Assembly: GCF_027409185.1 (NCBI RefSeq)
Contig: NC_084474.1
Location: forward strand, 29,822,382-29,886,381
DNA: 64,000 nt
Reading direction: 5' to 3'
Origin: Cynocephalus volans
Lineage: Eukaryota; Chordata; Mammalia; Dermoptera; Cynocephalidae
Below the pieces are notes generated by a model. That model saw nothing but the letters and a program-made list of their open reading frames with translations. It had not been told where the DNA came from and made no database searches. The position numbers and the translations under genes are program-made. The stretch's first letter is position 1, and every line of letters begins with the position of its first letter. This document shows positions 52,672-64,000 of the stretch, piece after piece.

Positions 52672-53519
52672 CTTCATATTAAAATATGGGAGGCTCCTGA
52701 ATTCTCCAGCTGTTTTTCCCCTAAGCATTTAAACTTAAGAATTTATTTCCAATATTGAGTCAGAAAATTAATTTTAGAGTTGGAATTTCTGACTTCTTGC
52801 TGAGATTTACAAACCTTTTGAGAAGTTGAGATTTAACTAAAATTTAAAAGAAGGCTTACTATAATTTTTACAGTGATTTTTCTTCCTGTTTTTTTTTTTT
52901 GGCAGGGGTTAAATAGTGTTATAAGAACCACCTGAATTCAGCTTCTCTTCCAATAGTCCTCTTACGTGAAAATGTTGGTGGTAACTTTTCAAAGATATGT
53001 TGGCATTGGCATGTGCTGTTTTCTTTCCAGAAAAAATAATGAGTGTCTCTTTTTACTGTATCTGGGTGGGGAACAGAAGTTGCCCCATACATTTTAAAAA
53101 GTAGATCAGCTGAGCAAAGACTTGTTCAGTCATGAACAGATCATCTTGAGCAGACGTTTAAGTAGCAGTCAATGTCTGTTTTCATAAAATAACAAATAGT
53201 ACATTGATCCTGACTCAGAGTTCAAGTCATATACAGTGAAATAGAAAACTTTTTAGTGGAAGTCCCCACTTCCAAACCTTTCCTCACACTATTCCCCCTA
53301 CTTGGAGTGCCCTCTTTCTCCATTCCGTATGCCTTTTAACAAACACCTAGCTCAAGTTCTCAATATAACTTTCCCTCCCCACTCCAGCCCTTGTGGCATT
53401 TTTGGAAATTAGAGCTGCGGGGATCCTTAGAGACCTTCTTGTGCAACCATTTGTTTTCCAATGAAGCTGCAGTTAAATGACTTGTCTAAGGCTTTTTTCT
53501 TCTTCCTATTAATCTCTTG

Positions 53520-53712
53520 CAGCATTTGTTGTCATTCCCATCCTTTGGTGCGTGATACGTGCTCTGTGATATAACTTTTTATTCACTGTGCTTTGCATCC
53601 CAAAGTAGACAGCAAGCTGTCTGAAGGCAGTTTGTTATATGCATCTGTTTATTTCCCTCTGCCTGGAACAGAGCTCTATTTGAAGTCACCCAATAAATAT
53701 TTGATAATAATA
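53520..53712. mobile_element. L2/MIR-type relic
   Basis: AAGTAGACAGCAAGCTGTCT, CTGCCTGGAACAGAGCTC and CCAATAAATATTTGATAAT resemble the 3' end shared by L2 and related SINEs. Confidence 0.55.
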
Positions 53713-55662
53713 GTCTTCTGCTTAAATATTTAGAAGATAACCTATTCAGAGAACGCTCATGTGTGTCTGTGTTCTGAAGTTTCAAAAGGTAAGCATTATG
53801 TTGGACTCACTCCAGCTGTGTAAGATTGATATTACAAAAGGGGTTACATCGTTATTGTTGGGATCTCCTTTTCTTTCCTACATCAGTTTTCCATTGTCCC
53901 TGTCCCATCTGTGTGCTCATTTTTACTCTAACGTATTCATTCTGCTCATTGGTGTGAAGCTAGCAACTTGGAGAAGGCTGGTGTTGATATACCAATTTGA
54001 ATCAAGCTCAAATTGAATGTGTGACAACTATTCATATTTCCCAGTGACCAGGCCTCAGGAGAGGGCCCCTACAACAATTCCTCCCTTGCTTCTTAGCCAT
54101 GTGTGATTTCTATACATGTTAGAGACTTTTACAGTACCTGGCACTATTCTGCATAGCCTTCCAGTCTGCTGTGATGCTTCACCTTCCACTGTTCTATCAC
54201 CAGCAGCTTTCCCAGGAACGTTCTCTTGGTCACCAGTCAAGAAGTGATAGACTTGGGGTAGGTTCTAGTCAGCATAATCTGCTGTGAAACACTCACAGTT
54301 AGGACAGGGCTATAGAGAATGAATGCAATATCATGCACTTTAACTCTAGCATGGAATTTGTTCTCATAGGCTTTCTCTGTATCTCGGTGAGGTGCAAAAA
54401 CTTGAAAATACCTTCCTCTATTCCACTTTGAAATATGGAAAGTTGGCCTCCATACAGGAATTGTAAACCCATGTTTCCCCCGAAATATTAACATTGCTTC
54501 ACTTATTATTTTTTAAGAGAGGAAATAGAATCTTAGCTTGCCATTTCTAAAAGCCAAAGTTTATCTGTAGATCCTTTTTGACCAAAGAGCTGCATTTGGC
54601 CTTTACACGTGAGCGACAAATTGATCCCTGATTAACCAAAAGGGGGAAGCAAAAGCATTTAACTCCAAGCCTTTTACGTTCTGAAGAAATTTTACATGGT
54701 AAGGACTAAATCTGTCAAATAGCTAGTTGGTAATTTACTTCTATTGATATGGTAGTCAGACAAGATAATTGGTAGTTAATTAATAGACCACTTAACTTAA
54801 AAGGTTTCACAGTTTTAAAATACTAATTACTGAATTAGGCATTTATCTATATCCAAATGTCTAAAGTCTATTTAGTTAAAATCCATCCAGGAAAAATAAA
54901 AGCCCACCAGCTAGATCTGAGTAATGTAGCACTTAAAGACATTAGTGCTCTGCTTGTACCTAATATCTCATGAATGGTTCCTAATCATTAATGTTTAAGT
55001 TCTTATGTGATTTACTGGTTTTTAATCTCATACTGTATTCCTCTGTTCTCTGGTTAGAGAAATCTAGTTTTGTTCAAGGCCTCTTAGGTTTAGAATTTTT
55101 AGAAAATTATTTTTAAATTATTCATATAAAACTATTACGTCAATTTTTCCTCCTCCATACCATAATATTAGAATGTAAGACTAAATACTTTATAGACAAT
55201 TGCTTCCCTATCTTAGTATAGCTAGTAAAAACTTGCTATTTGTGGCCTGTTTTTAAAAGCCTGCACTAGAACTAGTTTCTGTTATTAAATAAACGTCGTG
55301 TGGATAAAAATGAGCTTTAGAAATAAAGACTTTTTATGTCTTCAACCGAATTGTAAATTGACATGGGATAAGCATACTTTATCTTATTAATTCTTGTGGT
55401 CCCAGTTGAAAACTGAGTAAAACATCTCTTTGGGTAGCAACTGCTTGGATACCTGGGTCTCTGTATACCTATATACACAAATTATGATCACACATTCATT
55501 GAACTTTGAGTTTCTATATTTGATATGTTATATGCTGGGCTCCAATCTATTACTACTAGAAGTCAAAATTTATGACATGATAAAATGTCACTTTACATAA
55601 CTGGTGCCATCAAGGAACCAGATCCTACATCATATAGAAAGCTTCCCAACATTTTTGCTATA

Positions 55663-55744
55663 TGAGGATACTTCAAAAAGTTCACGGAAGGATTCTTGTT
55701 GTCTTTTAATTACATTTTTCCACGAACTTTTTGATGTCCCCTCG
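55663..55744. mobile_element. Mariner-type MITE (82 bp)
   Basis: Near-perfect palindrome TGAGGATACTTCAAAAAGTT ... AACTTTTTGATGTCCCCTCG between TA dinucleotides (55661-55662 and 55745-55746). Second copy of the 44061 family. Confidence 0.85.
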
Positions 55745-55829
55745 TATGTTCTAATCTGTGTCTCATTATCTCAGTTTTTTAGAAAATACTGCTCAATATC
55801 CAATGCCATAATTTCTATGCTATATGAAG

Positions 55830-56720
55830 AAATAGCAGTGGCTCCCTCATTGCCAAATCCAGGGTGCAGCTTGATCTTTCTGCAGAATGTGACCCACTTG
55901 TCCATCTCCTTGAAATTCAAGTGCTTTGGCTTCCATGATAAGCTCACTTTCCCCTGTTTCTCCCTCTGCCTTAATCCTCTTAGCCTCCCCACCTGTGAAA
56001 TGTAATGACTCTGTAGAATTGTGTGCTCAGACCTCTTCTCACTGTGCACCTCTGTCTAGCTGGGTGATCTATTTCAGTGACTTCAACTGTTATTTCTAGG
56101 ACAGTTTCCAAGTTCATGCAACTGTCTTAGCTGTTCCACACATTCCCTAAAATCAGTATGTCTCAGAGCTGAACTAAGTCCTCTTTGCCCCCTCTTGGCA
56201 TTCCCTGGTGTAGCCGGTCACCAGGCTTGGAAATATCAGCATTCTCTTCATTTCTCCATCCTGCACATATTCATGGGTCACCAAATCCTGACTGTTCTCT
56301 GCCCACCATGTACTTCAGCTGACCCTTTCCATTCCCACCTCCTCGTGTGTGCCTCCATCACCTCTTGCCTAGAGTCTTGAAAGAGCCTCCGAACTTCTTT
56401 CCCTGTCTATTTTCATTCTTTGCTCTCCAACCTAGGCTTATCTAAGCAGACTTGAGTTTGTTATATGCCTGCTTAAAACCCTTGCATGGCCATATTGGTC
56501 CCAGCGTGAAGTCCAGACTCCTTAGCATGGCATCTTGGGCCTTCCAAAGCTAATTTCTGCCTCCCTTCCCAGCTCAGTACTTTTTACCTCCCCTGGTGTA
56601 CTCAAAACTCCAGTTGGGCAAGACTCCTCACTATGCCAAGAGAGCCCTGCACACTCGTGCTTCACATAAGAGCCTCTGCTTGGCTGTTCCACCATTGGAG
56701 TCCTGTTCAACTGGGAGCCA
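55830..56720. mobile_element. L2 LINE relic
   Basis: Long L2-type pattern: CCATCACCTCTTGCCTAGAG, GCCTGCTTAAAACCCTTGCA, GTGAAGTCCAGACTCCTTAG, TGGCATCTTGGGCCTTCC and CCTCTGCTTGGCTGTTCC. Confidence 0.75.
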
Positions 56721-59549
56721 ACAGAGTTGAAGAGCTCAGAAAACAATGTATCACTACCCTTGAGAAAGAAAAGCAAACACAAATTCAAAATATTTTTATG
56801 TTGACTAAAGAGTTCTTTATACTCTTGGTTCAGGGAATGGCCCTTTCTTGTTTGATCATGGAGTGAGTTATGCTATTTATCTCAATTCCTGGAAGCAAAG
56901 TTGGTGTTTCTTTTTTCCCTTGTTACTTCTACATCCAAGGCTTTATCCATTATCTGCCCAAGTAGAAATTAATTTATAGGACATGTCAAAGTGGAAGCAT
57001 TCTCTAACCCCTGTTAATGCTAACACTGATTGAACAGCTTTTTCAAAAAGACTGAATGGCAAGTGCCCTGGCAAAGTCTAGCCATTCATTGCAGGATTGG
57101 GTGGCGGGGGCCAGGGCAGAGCTACAGACCCTATATTTAAATACTGAACTCCTCACATTCTCTCCATTTATTCTTCCCCCTTAAATTTGTTTTTACTCTA
57201 GTCATTTTTCAGATTTTCAAGATCTTTGGAAAATTCCAGTGAATTGATTTTAGCAACTTGAATATATCTAAGCTGTGGCAATCTGAGAAAATTCCTTTCA
57301 AGCAATTTAATAAACTCACTTGAGAATTAGAAGAATTTTAAGTAGGAAACCCCCTTTTATTTAAGGTGTTTTTTGAGTTAAGGAATATTAATAGCAGATT
57401 CATCTAAAATTTCTGCTTTGGTTCTTTCAGAAGCTAAAATTAAGCCTGTTTCAATTATGATAAGTAGGCAATTTGCCTCTATCTAAATCCAGATATCTGC
57501 CTCTATGGATAAATGTGTAGATGACATGCTTTGTTTATTTGCTTGCTTGTTTTGGTGTGCTCAGTAGAAAGTAGCAGCCTGTGACTATGGTGCGGTTATA
57601 GCCACTGGACCTGGGAAAGCCCACTCAAGCCCATGGAAGTCCTAAATACCTGGGATGTCTTTGGACCCCCAGACTGTACTATGCTGAAGTTCCACTAGGG
57701 GGTGTACTGGCAGGGTGGATGTTTATCTTATTTCCTACACACAGACTAGTATTTTCCTAAGAGAAAGGGCCTTTTGTAACTAATCTTTGGAGTATGACAA
57801 AATCTAGTAGTTGTTAAGAAACAGGGAACTATTTCCCGCCTCTCTGAATGGGTTAAGGCCAATGTTTTGAGCCTGTAACTCCAGGATCAGATTAAAATGT
57901 GTTAATCTTTTTTGGTTTAATTAGTGATTTCTTATCTCAGAAGTTAGAATTATAGTTAGCTATTCAAAAAACTAACCCCTTCTTCTAGTTTCTATCAACT
58001 GACCTAGAAGCTTCTTTCAGGCTGAGACCCCATGTAAGCATAATCAGAAAGTAACTCAGAGGACAGAGGCTTTTATTTCTTTCTTTGAAAATATATAGTA
58101 GGTAAAGCACACAGTTGGTCCCCATAATAGGGTGGCTTTAGAAAACTTGCCTGTATTGTGACCTTAACAATCTGTTAAGATACCATTGTTCAGAATGCAG
58201 GTTGGCAAAGCACAGCCTCAGGATTTAATCACATTTACCTTGAGATACCTGGCCAGCCAGTTTCAGTCACCTGGATCCCTGGGTTTGTGATACTTACACA
58301 AGCTCTGCATTAGAGGGGATGCCTTTTCATCTGAAGGAAGGCTAATATCTTTTACTTGAGCTTCCCCAGCCCATTCTTGAATTCCTTTTTCTTTACTTTG
58401 TCAATTCTCTTAAAACTCGAGTTCACACTATCAGGAACCATTTTCCTAAATGCTCTGAAACTAAAATTAAGTGAACCACTGGGGGAAAAAATGAATATCC
58501 TCTCATAATGATCATAAAACTTTCAACACAGCAGCAAATGCTGCTAGAATATTTAACAAGTAAGGGCAATTACTGCACAACCTTGAGTGCTGTCAAATTA
58601 GCCCCTTACAATGACAAGACACTTACAATGAATTCACATTTGGAAACAAAACATCACTTGGTCTGTGAAACTTTCAAAGATCACACAAAGGTGTGTGAAA
58701 GGTGCCAACGGTGTTAAATAAGATGTGTTTTTTGATTTGGAGAAATCACGCATTTCTCTTGTTTGCTGCTTGCATAAAATAAGAATTTCTTGCCTTTCCT
58801 TCTAATAGCTTAGTACTGGAATTTTTGAATATTAACGTGGTTCAGCGTCTCAATGTTATTCTGAGCAATGGGGCTCCAAATAACACTTCTCAAATCAGTG
58901 TAACTGGGAAAATATTTGTAGTGTAACTTATGTAAACACATGGGTATTTTGAGGACAAGTGAAACTTAAAATTCAAAGCCTGAATTTTCCCACGTGCAAA
59001 TTATAATTAACATACTGCCCCCTACTGATTTCTCAAGGATTTTTTTAAATGGGATAGTTCCACAATCTCTTGGGAAAGAGAAACATAAGGGGTAATAAAT
59101 TATTTTAAAGTAATTCTGTACTGATTTTGTAGTATTCTTATGTTTGTTGGACTCTTCTTCAGGCATTGTAATTTATATTTAAAACAGTTGTTTTCTGTTC
59201 TTAAAACAGGACTGAAGAAAAGGAATAGAAGAGAGGTGTTATTGGAAAGTGTTTGTGTTGTTGTTTCCCAACATCATCTAAGATTCTGGATTAGTGGGGA
59301 CTTGGCAGCTGAAGCAACTTCTTAGTAATATGTTTCTGAGGCTTCTTTTCGTGGTCAGATATTGGCTTTTAACCGGAAGTGTGGTCTGGTGCTGTGCAGA
59401 AGGCAGGGAGGGCTGGAAGCCGCACATAGAACCAGGAATTGCAGGAACATAAAGAAACAACCTAACCAAAAATAGATAGTACTTACAACCAAAATAGCCT
59501 ATAAATACACACTTAATGAGCCTTGTGTACATTTACTGTACTTTTATAT

Positions 59550-59760
59550 AGCACTTAAATTTCCAAAGCCTTTTCATGAACTCTTCTCTCATCTGAGCCT
59601 CATAGCAGCCCTGAATTAAGTGGAGCCATTGTCCTTGTTTTTAATGGATAAGGAAACAAACCAAGAGAGGTTATGGGACTTCCCTAAGGTCACCACCAGA
59701 AAAAGAAGAAGCTAGGACCCAGACCTTCAACCTAGAGCTCCAGGGTAGAACCTGTACAAG
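59550..59760. mobile_element. MIR SINE relic
   Basis: TATAGCACTTAAATTTCC, ATCTGAGCCTCATAGCAGCC, GGATAAGGAAACAAACCAAG and TAAGGTCACCACCAGAAA follow the MIR order. Confidence 0.75.
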
Positions 59761-61973
59761 TACTTACCTGGGCTACATGTTTAAAGCTCGTCCTGGTACA
59801 GGAGATTTTCCTGTGAGTCACTTATGGTTTTTGCCCTGTTGTGTAATGTAAGAATTAATTTTCAAATGTTGATTTTTTTTATTAGCATGGTTAGTTTAGC
59901 AATAACTGATTAAGCCTAACTTAATATCCCCAGAAAGTTTGCTCTATAAATTAGACAAGCATGTAAAATTCTAGCCTAAAGAACCAATACCACATCAGAA
60001 TTTTATTACCAAAGCCCAACTCATGTATTTCTCCGTGCCTGTTCTGTAATTTTCCATGGTCTGTATCTGAGATAGTTGTTGCCTTGAGAATAGTGCAGTG
60101 CCTCCTTGGTCACCCACCTTCCTTCCTTCTCTTCCTAGTTTGCATGTCAGCATTGACAAACTGGACACAGAAAGGTAGTAAATGAAAAGGGCTCTTCTGT
60201 AAGGACTGGCTGGACAAAGTTCAATGAATAGTTACTACCAAAATTTCAATAATAGTGTTGTTTTAGTTTAGTTTGTTTTGTTAGCTTATCTTCTGGAAAA
60301 TGTAAAACCTTTATTCTGTTATATAACAATCTCATAGGATCAGAATTCCAGATAACTCCATAAGCTTTGCCTTTGAAATGTTAATCACGGATTTTCAAAT
60401 TGCGCAGTTTTGGCTGGCCGGTAATGTGTCCCAACTTACGGCCCAAGCATCTGATTTGTAAAAGGGTCATTTTTTCCTGAGTGGGGTTTTCTCACAGGCT
60501 TACCAAAGCATGAAGGCTTCTATGGTTCACTTGTCCATGGTAAAGGTGGAAAGTGAAAGGGGTAAATGCTGAGGCTAACAGGGACTACATTCTTTGTCTT
60601 GAAATCTAAGCCTTTAGAGCCTCTGTGGATAAGGGGAAAAGGATTTGGAAGTCTTTGAGGTCTCTTTGAGAGCTTGTTCTAATGGAGTTGGGGGCCTTGC
60701 TATTGCTAAAAATGGATCTGAGGCAAAAGGACTGACATACACAGTCTACAGACTCCCACAGTCATCCATACAGAGCACTGTGGGCTCTGGACATTGACCT
60801 GAACCAGCCTTTACCTGATCAGTGTTGGGGGCAGTGGGAATAGAATAGGAAGAAATTAGTCTGCCTGTTTTGCTGCATTTCTAGGAGAAAGTGATCTGAA
60901 GCCACTTGAGGTCTGGAGTAGACAGATTCCCAGGTCCACTGCAGAACTTGATCTTGGCCTGTGGTCAGGAGCTACCGCACAGGTGCTGCCTGGGGCATGT
61001 TACAAAGGCAGCTTCTGCGAGGGGGAGGGCCTTCTAGACCTGCTGAATCAGATCCCAGCTGATTTTTCTGCACATCAAAGTTTGAGAAGGAACTGCTTTC
61101 CAACACTTATTTTCCTTCCCACTTTCTCAATGTGCCGGCCCACCACCACCACCTTTTTTCCCCCGATCTAACCAGCCCTTTAGAAATCTAGTAGATGAGG
61201 AAAATGTCAAGCCTCATACTCTGGGGCCCACCCTGGTCTAGGTTTATGTTTTTAATTTGGATTCAGGCCCAGTGTCTAACAGGAAGAGCCCAGGTGCTCT
61301 TTAGCTCACTTTTTGCCTTGGTTGCTGTGCCCAGGTTGGCGTTTACACCACCATAAGCATCACAGCAGAAAGTTGAGGCCATGCAGGGAAGAGATGTGTT
61401 CTTCCTGCCAAAAGCAGAATGGCCGTCTGGAATCAAGTCACAGCGGGGCAGGACCTTTCCGTCCTGTTGTTGTGCATTGCCCCCAGCTCCCAGCCCTGTG
61501 CCTGGCACCCAGTCAGCATTCAGTATTGTTGGATAATGGAAGGAATGGTGCCTCACATATACTTGCTATACTCAAAAAGAAGTTTTCTCTTTTAGTTCTC
61601 ACAATTTAGTAATAACGTTTTAGGTGGTTTAGCCAGAGTTCTGATTGATGAGCTATTAGTCCTGTCTCCTATTATATCTTAATATCATTCTTCTGTGAGG
61701 TAACTGGAATACACAAGACTGGTTGTTGGATCAGCATTATTATCCTTAAAAGATATTTCTTTTTTTTTTTTTTTTTAATATTTCTTAATTTAGTAGTAGA
61801 GTGGTTTGAACTAGAGAAGCTAAAAGTGATGAGGTTTTGAGCCTGTACTTAAGTTGGCCTGGAATGTATTCCAAACCTAGAAAAATGTCTTTACAACATG
61901 AGAATTAGAGCTTAGGAGAAAATCATCACTGGAGTATATGGAACTTACTTTGCTAATATGCATGTTCCTTCTA

Positions 61974-62183
61974 GAGAGTGGTTCTTGTGGGGGTGATTTC
62001 GCCCCCAGGAGACATTGGCAACATCTGGAGACATTTTTCTTGTCAGACTGGTGGAGCTACTAATGGCATCTAGCAGAGAGAGTCCAGGGGTGCTGCTTAG
62101 ACATCCTGCTATGTCCAGGACAGCCCCCATGGCATACAATTACCTAGCCCAAAATGTAATGTGCTGAGATTGAGAAATTCTGT
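61974..62183. mobile_element. MER5A-like hAT-Charlie MITE
   Basis: GGGGGTGATTTCGCCCCCAG, CATTGGCAACATCTGGAGAC and ATGTCCAGGACAGCCCCCAT, ending at TGAGATTGAGAAATTCTG. Confidence 0.85.
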
Positions 62184-62192
62184 TCTAGAACA

Positions 62193-62350
62193 CTCATTCT
62201 CAAACTTGGCTACATATTAGAGTCACCGGGGGAACACTGCCTCCCAGTGCCTGCTTCTTTCCCATGGAGATCCTGGTATGACTGGTCTGGGGTATGGCCT
62301 GGACACCAGGACTAAAAGCTTCCTATGTAGCCAAGCTTGAGAATCACTGA
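62193..62350. mobile_element. hAT-type MITE with clear inverted ends
   Basis: Left end TCTCAAACTTGGCTACATA and right end TATGTAGCCAAGCTTGAGA are inverted repeats; the interior has AGAGTCACCGGGGGAACACT. It follows the MER5A relic almost directly. Confidence 0.75.
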
Positions 62351-63565
62351 TTTGTAGAAAATTTGGCTTCTACAATCCTTAAGTTTCTTTAAGAGGCTCA
62401 CAAGGAATTTTTTTGTTTTTTAACAATGCCTAACTCAGTATAGGTACCTCATAGACTCTTGTATATGTTTGATGAATTCTAAGTTGTTAAAGCTTACGTT
62501 TAATAATAAAATAAGTTTTTTCAGGAGTAAGCTCTTGATTATATTTAATCTTCATTTGGTAAAGATTTTAATTTTTTTAAGGACTCCATACTAAGCAAAC
62601 TGGAAAGCAGGGAAATATTTGAACTATTTATACTTACGAATGACAGGAGCCAGTGCTCATGGGGACATTGAGAACTGTGCTTTTGGAACAGAGCAGAGGA
62701 GTCCTGCCACTTCAGATAGCCTGAGCAGTGGCTAAGTTCACGAGCATGCATCTGTGCCTCGTGCAAGTAGCTACTGGTCACTAGGACAGAGCCAAAGTCT
62801 CTGCCTTCTGGAAGATCTGTCTTCATTACAATTTCTGAGATGCAATTTGAGTTTGCAGCAAAACAAAGAGATTAAATGACAGCCTATTGTTTGGCAGGCT
62901 ATTTGGCTGCAATTATGTGGAATATTTTCATTATTCCATAAAGAGTTATTGAATAGGGGGAGGGGCCTGGGCCCTATGAGGCTATGAGGGACATCATCGA
63001 TCATTCAGTCATCCAGGGCCCGGTCAGGAGAAGCATCAGGGAAAACAGCATTTCAGAAACAGTGTTCAGCATTTGTTTCTTTCAATACATTGAACTTCCA
63101 TGGACTTAAGTAAAACACAGAAAAACGATTATTGTTTCACATAAATAATTTTTTAATAGATAAGAGGCATGAATTTAAGTTATATTGTGTTAAAAGGGCA
63201 CAGCCATGACAACATATAAATATTTAATGAGTCAATATTTTTGCTGATCACCAGATGTTGGTACCTGTTCTAATGGAGTTGATACTTTATTGAGTCATTT
63301 ACGAGAGTCTTAGGCAAGTAATACCTCAGTGTTATGACTTGTATTTTGAATGCATGGTAGGAATCAAAGAAAGAATTATGGAATATAAATTGTAACATGT
63401 TTGAGCTGAAAAACCTTGTAAATCTCTTTTTGTCTCACAAATGAGTTAAATCAAGATTCAGAGAGGTCAGGTAACAAAAAGAAGGTTAGGTAATTGGCAG
63501 CCGGGACCTTGTGGGTTTCTGGATTCCAAAGGCCAGTGTACTTTCCAGACAAATTGAGTTTTAAG

Positions 63566-63997
63566 TCACCTCATTTCTGCTATTTCTGCATAGAGAGCCC
63601 TAAAATGTAAGGGAATATTGATATCTGAGTTGCTGCATTGGGGTACATTCACCCATCTTTTAACAGTGGGAAGATGAGTTAATGAAGCATTTATTTTTGC
63701 TGAATAACTAATGGTGTCATCATCTAGGTGTTCATTTGAAAAGCCTAGCTCTTTTATTAGCTTCTGGGTTGCAAGGCAACTGTAGGAGTACTCTTGTGCA
63801 TGTATGTTAAGTATTAACTGCTGATGCTGTTCAAATGCTAAACTAATCCCTGTAGCCTCACAATAATAAGTTTTTTTAAAAGGATGGTAGATGTAACGTA
63901 GATGTTCTGACATAACATCTCCTTTAGTGTCTCCTCTGTATCTAGAGAGAATTTTTTGTCTCAATGTGGTAGAAATTAAGATGAACATTTTGTTAAG
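63566..63997 (-). pseudogene. Unrecognised open frame, possible retrocopy
   Basis: A minus-strand frame open from a stop at 64000-63998 to TGA at 63568-63566; the first ATG (63988) gives 140 codons. The sequence is strikingly protein-like, with mixed composition and no simple repeats: for example HLRYIYHPFKKTYYCEATGI and TISYSAKINASLTHLPTVKR. It lies antisense inside RDH10 intron 2, where open frames this long are rare in AT-rich DNA. I do not recognise the family. It could be the 3' end of a processed pseudogene, an exon of an antisense gene, or chance; no acceptor or poly(A) signal was fixed. Confidence 0.4.
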
Positions 63998-64000
63998 TCA

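Larger units (their letters stand above)
50574..64000 (+). other. RDH10 intron 2 (partial)
   Basis: Intron sequence to the window edge with no further RDH10 exon found. Apart from the relics listed separately (L2, MIR, MER5A, MITEs) it is mostly unique sequence with few young insertions, in contrast to the 14-43 kb region. Confidence 0.8.

Overview
This is a 64 kb piece of a placental mammal genome, not prokaryotic. It holds spliced genes with GT/AG introns, CpG islands, LINEs, LTR retrotransposons, MIR/L2 relics and tRNA-derived SINEs. Three protein-coding genes could be reconstructed exon by exon. C8orf89 is on the minus strand, with three coding exons at 9.2-13.7 kb and its 3' end off the left edge. 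RPL7 is on the minus strand, complete, at 43.7-46.8 kb. RDH10 is on the plus strand, with exons 1-2 at 48.5-50.6 kb and the rest off the right edge. The order C8orf89 / RPL7 (minus) / RDH10 (plus) matches human 8q21. The short SINEs have a tRNA-Ile-like head (GCTGATAACACC anticodon region), and one is a two-part form. They fit the colugo (Dermoptera) CYN family, so a Galeopterus or Cynocephalus source is the best guess; this is an inference from memory.

Left part (1-9 kb): the 3' third of a young L1 whose ORF2 frame is still open, then a nearly full-length but dead L1 on the minus strand, itself split by an MST/THE1-like LTR with a 5-bp target duplication. C8orf89 coding exons lie at 9.23-9.29, 11.92-12.07 and 13.60-13.72 kb.

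Middle part (14-43 kb): no confident coding gene. It is a stack of nested repeats: five MST/THE1-like LTRs (counting the one inside the L1), a degenerate ERV mosaic at about 15.9-19.5 kb, an ancient repeat at 24.5-27.1 kb cut apart by several later insertions, MLT1-type LTRs, old L1 pieces, a MER2 element and four CYN-type SINEs. A CpG island at 37.4-38.35 kb is the only sign of a further promoter; it has a good splice donor but no gene I recognise.

Right part (43.7-64 kb): RPL7 encodes the 60S protein uL30 in six coding exons (248 codons reconstructed with all frames in register) plus a separate 3'UTR exon. It has a 5'TOP start. About 1 kb of shared upstream DNA separates it from the likely RDH10 start; this holds a ZNF143-type motif and then a strong CpG island with GC boxes and a TATA box. 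RDH10 exons 1 and 2 encode residues 1-175 of the retinol dehydrogenase, including the NAD-binding and NNAG motifs. The remaining 13.4 kb is RDH10 intron 2, with L2/MIR/MER relics, a mariner-type MITE, a perfect CRE and an unexplained open frame on the minus strand at the right edge. Repeat boundaries are approximate unless a target-site duplication is given. No homology search was possible.
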